Shown here one piece after another: positions 5,897 to 7,129 of a stretch of DNA of 7,129 bases (its first letter is position 1; each line of letters opens with the position of its first letter). Below the pieces are notes generated by a model, which was given only the letters and a program-made list of their open reading frames with translations, did not search any database and was not told the DNA's origin. Both the position numbers and the translations under genes were made by a program. Source of the stretch: Helicobacteraceae bacterium. GTDB taxonomy: Bacteria; Campylobacterota; Campylobacteria; Campylobacterales; Sulfurimonadaceae. The stretch spans positions 1 to 7,129 of the forward strand of contig WFOM01000101.1 in the NCBI GenBank assembly GCA_015488075.1, in the 5' to 3' direction.

Positions 5897-6991
5897 ATGT
5901 TCTGGGTTATATCGTTTTTTTATTTTTTTTATTTTTCCATAATAGGTTTGCATATCATCTTTATACCTAAGCTTTTAAGCACTTTAAGCTACAGCAGTGT
6001 GGAGATAGGGTATATATACGGTGCGGCACCTCTTGTCAGATTTTTGGTGCCTCTTTTTTTTATAAAAGGCTTCAGGCTAAATGACACCACATTTTATACC
6101 GCACTGGTTATACTTGGTCTGAGTATTATAGGGATATATAAATATATAGATAGTTTTTACCCTCTTTTGTTTTCAAACATACTCTTTGGCACAGGGCTTA
6201 GTCTACTTTTGCCGTATGTTGAGCTTATCTCGCTTGATACTATAGGAAAAGAAAAGTATGGCAGGTCAAGACTTTTTGGCTCTTTTGGTTTTATGCTTGT
6301 GGCTTTGGTGCTTGTTAAGTTTTTAAACCCTCAAAAAGACATACTTCTTTTACTTCTTTTTAGCACTTTTATGACGATTGTGTTTGGGTATATAACAGTC
6401 AAACTCTCCAAAACCTCACATCTTACAAAAAAGATAAAAACAGAAAACAAAAACATTTTTAAAGATATATCCCTTTGGATGGGGTTTGTTTTTTTGCAGA
6501 TGAGTTTCGGCTCTTTTTACAACTTCTTTACCATATATGAAACAGACAGAGGAATCTCCTTGGAGATGACGGTATATCTGTGGAGTTTTGGTGTGGCTGT
6601 TGAGATAGTTATGCTCTTTTTTCAGGGAAGACTGCTTCAAAAAAATCTTTTGAGTATTATGCAGCTTTGTGTGGGCTTAACAGTTCTTAGATGGCTGTTG
6701 GTGTTTTTGTTTTCAACAAATGTTTATGTTTTGTTTTTATCTCAAAGCCTTCATGCTTTTAGTTTTGCACTTTTTCACAGTGCAAGCATAAGCTATCTGT
6801 TTCACAGATATTCAAACAAACCTCTTGCCCAACAGCTTTTTTCGGGACTCAGTTACGGGCTTGGAGGACTTGTAGGCTCTGTTGTAGCAGGATACATTTA
6901 CCATCTCTATCCTGATTATCTTTTTTTGAGTTCAGCTTTTTTTGCTTTTGTGGCATTTGTGTTTATAGTAAGATTTAAAACTCAAATATAA
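5897..6991 (+). CDS. MFS_1_like (HcaT/LacY-type) major facilitator permease, 364 aa
   Basis: Inner-membrane secondary transporter, predicted proton-coupled; relatives include E. coli HcaT (putative 3-phenylpropionate transporter), but the substrate here is unknown. The N-terminus FFYFFYFSIIGLHIIFIPKL and SSVEIG (33-38) match the family's first helix and loop. YGRSRLFGSFGF (121-132) corresponds to the conserved YGRxRLWGSxGF segment after helix 4. HAFSFALFHSAS (286-297) and AQQLFSGLSYGLGG (311-324) match the conserved C-terminal half. Hydrophobic stretches fit 12 helices, with a charged cytoplasmic linker at about 169-191 between the halves. Length is slightly short but complete. ATG 5897 is the only reasonable start: homology begins within the first few residues and the next Met is at residue 133. 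No Shine-Dalgarno is visible, and a -10 sits just upstream. The 3' end overlaps the convergent partial gene by 17 bases. Confidence 0.93.
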   Translation: MFWVISFFYFFYFSIIGLHIIFIPKLLSTLSYSSVEIGYIYGAAPLVRFLVPLFFIKGFRLNDTTFYTALVILGLSIIGIYKYIDSFYPLLFSNILFGTGLSLLLPYVELISLDTIGKEKYGRSRLFGSFGFMLVALVLVKFLNPQKDILLLLLFSTFMTIVFGYITVKLSKTSHLTKKIKTENKNIFKDISLWMGFVFLQMSFGSFYNFFTIYETDRGISLEMTVYLWSFGVAVEIVMLFFQGRLLQKNLLSIMQLCVGLTVLRWLLVFLFSTNVYVLFLSQSLHAFSFALFHSASISYLFHRYSNKPLAQQLFSGLSYGLGGLVGSVVAGYIYHLYPDYLFLSSAFFAFVAFVFIVRFKTQI

Positions 6992-7129
6992 TGGCACTTT
7001 CCTGATAGAAGTTGTTTTTGTTTACTTTGTATGCGGGTTTTGAGTCATACTCGTATCTTAAGATAAGAGAGTAAAAAAGCTGTTTGTATATAAGCACTTT
7101 CAGATTAAAACCGCTGTAGGATATGAAGT
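6975..7129 (-). CDS. 3' end of a probable outer-membrane beta-barrel protein (partial, 50 codons)
   Basis: The minus strand stays open from the window edge (first full codon at 7127) to a TAA at 6975-6977. The visible 50 residues show alternating strand-like segments (FNLKVLIYK, YSLILRYEYDS) and end in YQESAIIFEF, with aromatic residues at -1 and -3 like a BAM-recognised C-terminus. The stretch DSKPAYKVNKNNFYQ followed by the final strand resembles the end of DUF481 (YdiY-type) outer-membrane proteins, but that is only a tentative eye match. The other two minus frames close quickly. It overlaps the MFS gene's 3' end by 17 bases. The rest of the gene is outside the window, so its function is not assigned. 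Confidence 0.7.
   Translation of the reverse strand, partial: FISYSGFNLKVLIYKQLFYSLILRYEYDSKPAYKVNKNNFYQESAIIFEF
6995..7019 (+). terminator. Weak candidate terminator of the MFS gene
   Basis: CACTTTC (6995-7001) and GAAGTTG (7008-7014) pair over seven positions with one mismatch and one U-G wobble around a 6-base loop, followed at once by TTTTT (7015-7019). It starts four bases after the MFS stop and lies within the coding part of the convergent gene. Imperfect pairing makes this a low-confidence call; position and T-run are its best support. Confidence 0.3.

Noticed and set aside
1..7129. CRISPR arrays, insertion sequences, toxin-antitoxin or defence genes
   Set aside because: No regularly spaced repeats, terminal inverted repeats, transposase or known defence domains were found on either strand by eye.

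Overview
The window looks like an ordinary chromosomal segment of a member of the Campylobacterota (former Epsilonproteobacteria), most likely a free-living Sulfurimonas- or Sulfuricurvum-like bacterium. The basis is the strongly AT-rich, A/T-ending codon use, promoters with T-rich stretches before a TATAAT box, and the mix of gene families: a bacterial NSS transporter, a FadL/OmpP1 porin, and a large periplasmic-sensor diguanylate cyclase. This is an inference from style and gene content; there is no rRNA or marker gene to fix the genus. I see no mobile element, CRISPR array, phage gene or defence gene.

Layout from left to right. (1) A tRNA-Pro(TGG) on the minus strand, cut at its 3' end by the window edge, with a near-perfect TTGACA-17-TATAAT promoter. 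(2) Back to back with it on the plus strand, an 11-helix sodium:neurotransmitter-symporter (NSS) family transporter. (3) Convergent with that and overlapping it by 14 bases, a long minus-strand gene for a membrane sensor with two different periplasmic substrate-binding-protein domains, one membrane helix, a PAS domain and an apparently active GGDEF domain (c-di-GMP synthase). (4) Upstream of the sensor on the same strand, after a 98-base gap, a FadL/OmpP1-type outer-membrane channel, probably starting 33 bases inside the longest open frame. (5) A very AT-rich divergent intergenic region of about 370 bases with a 5'-UTR stem-loop, two promoter candidates and an 11-bp inverted repeat. (6) On the plus strand, an MFS_1_like (HcaT/LacY-type) permease with no visible leader. 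(7) Convergent with it and overlapping by 17 bases, the last 50 codons of a minus-strand gene whose end looks like an outer-membrane beta-barrel.

The genes share a theme of small-molecule uptake and sensing across the envelope. The FadL-like channel and the sensor lie in the same direction and may share a transcript. A plausible but unproven reading is that the channel admits a hydrophobic or aromatic compound to the periplasm, where the sensor's NMT1/THI5-like and SBP_bac_3 domains read it (or a partner ligand) and adjust cytoplasmic c-di-GMP. The most interesting items are this dual-input cyclase and its pairing with a porin, the stem-loop at the predicted 5' end of the porin mRNA, the probably leaderless MFS mRNA, and the recurrent convergent overlaps with candidate terminators placed inside the opposing gene. 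None amounts to a clearly new system.
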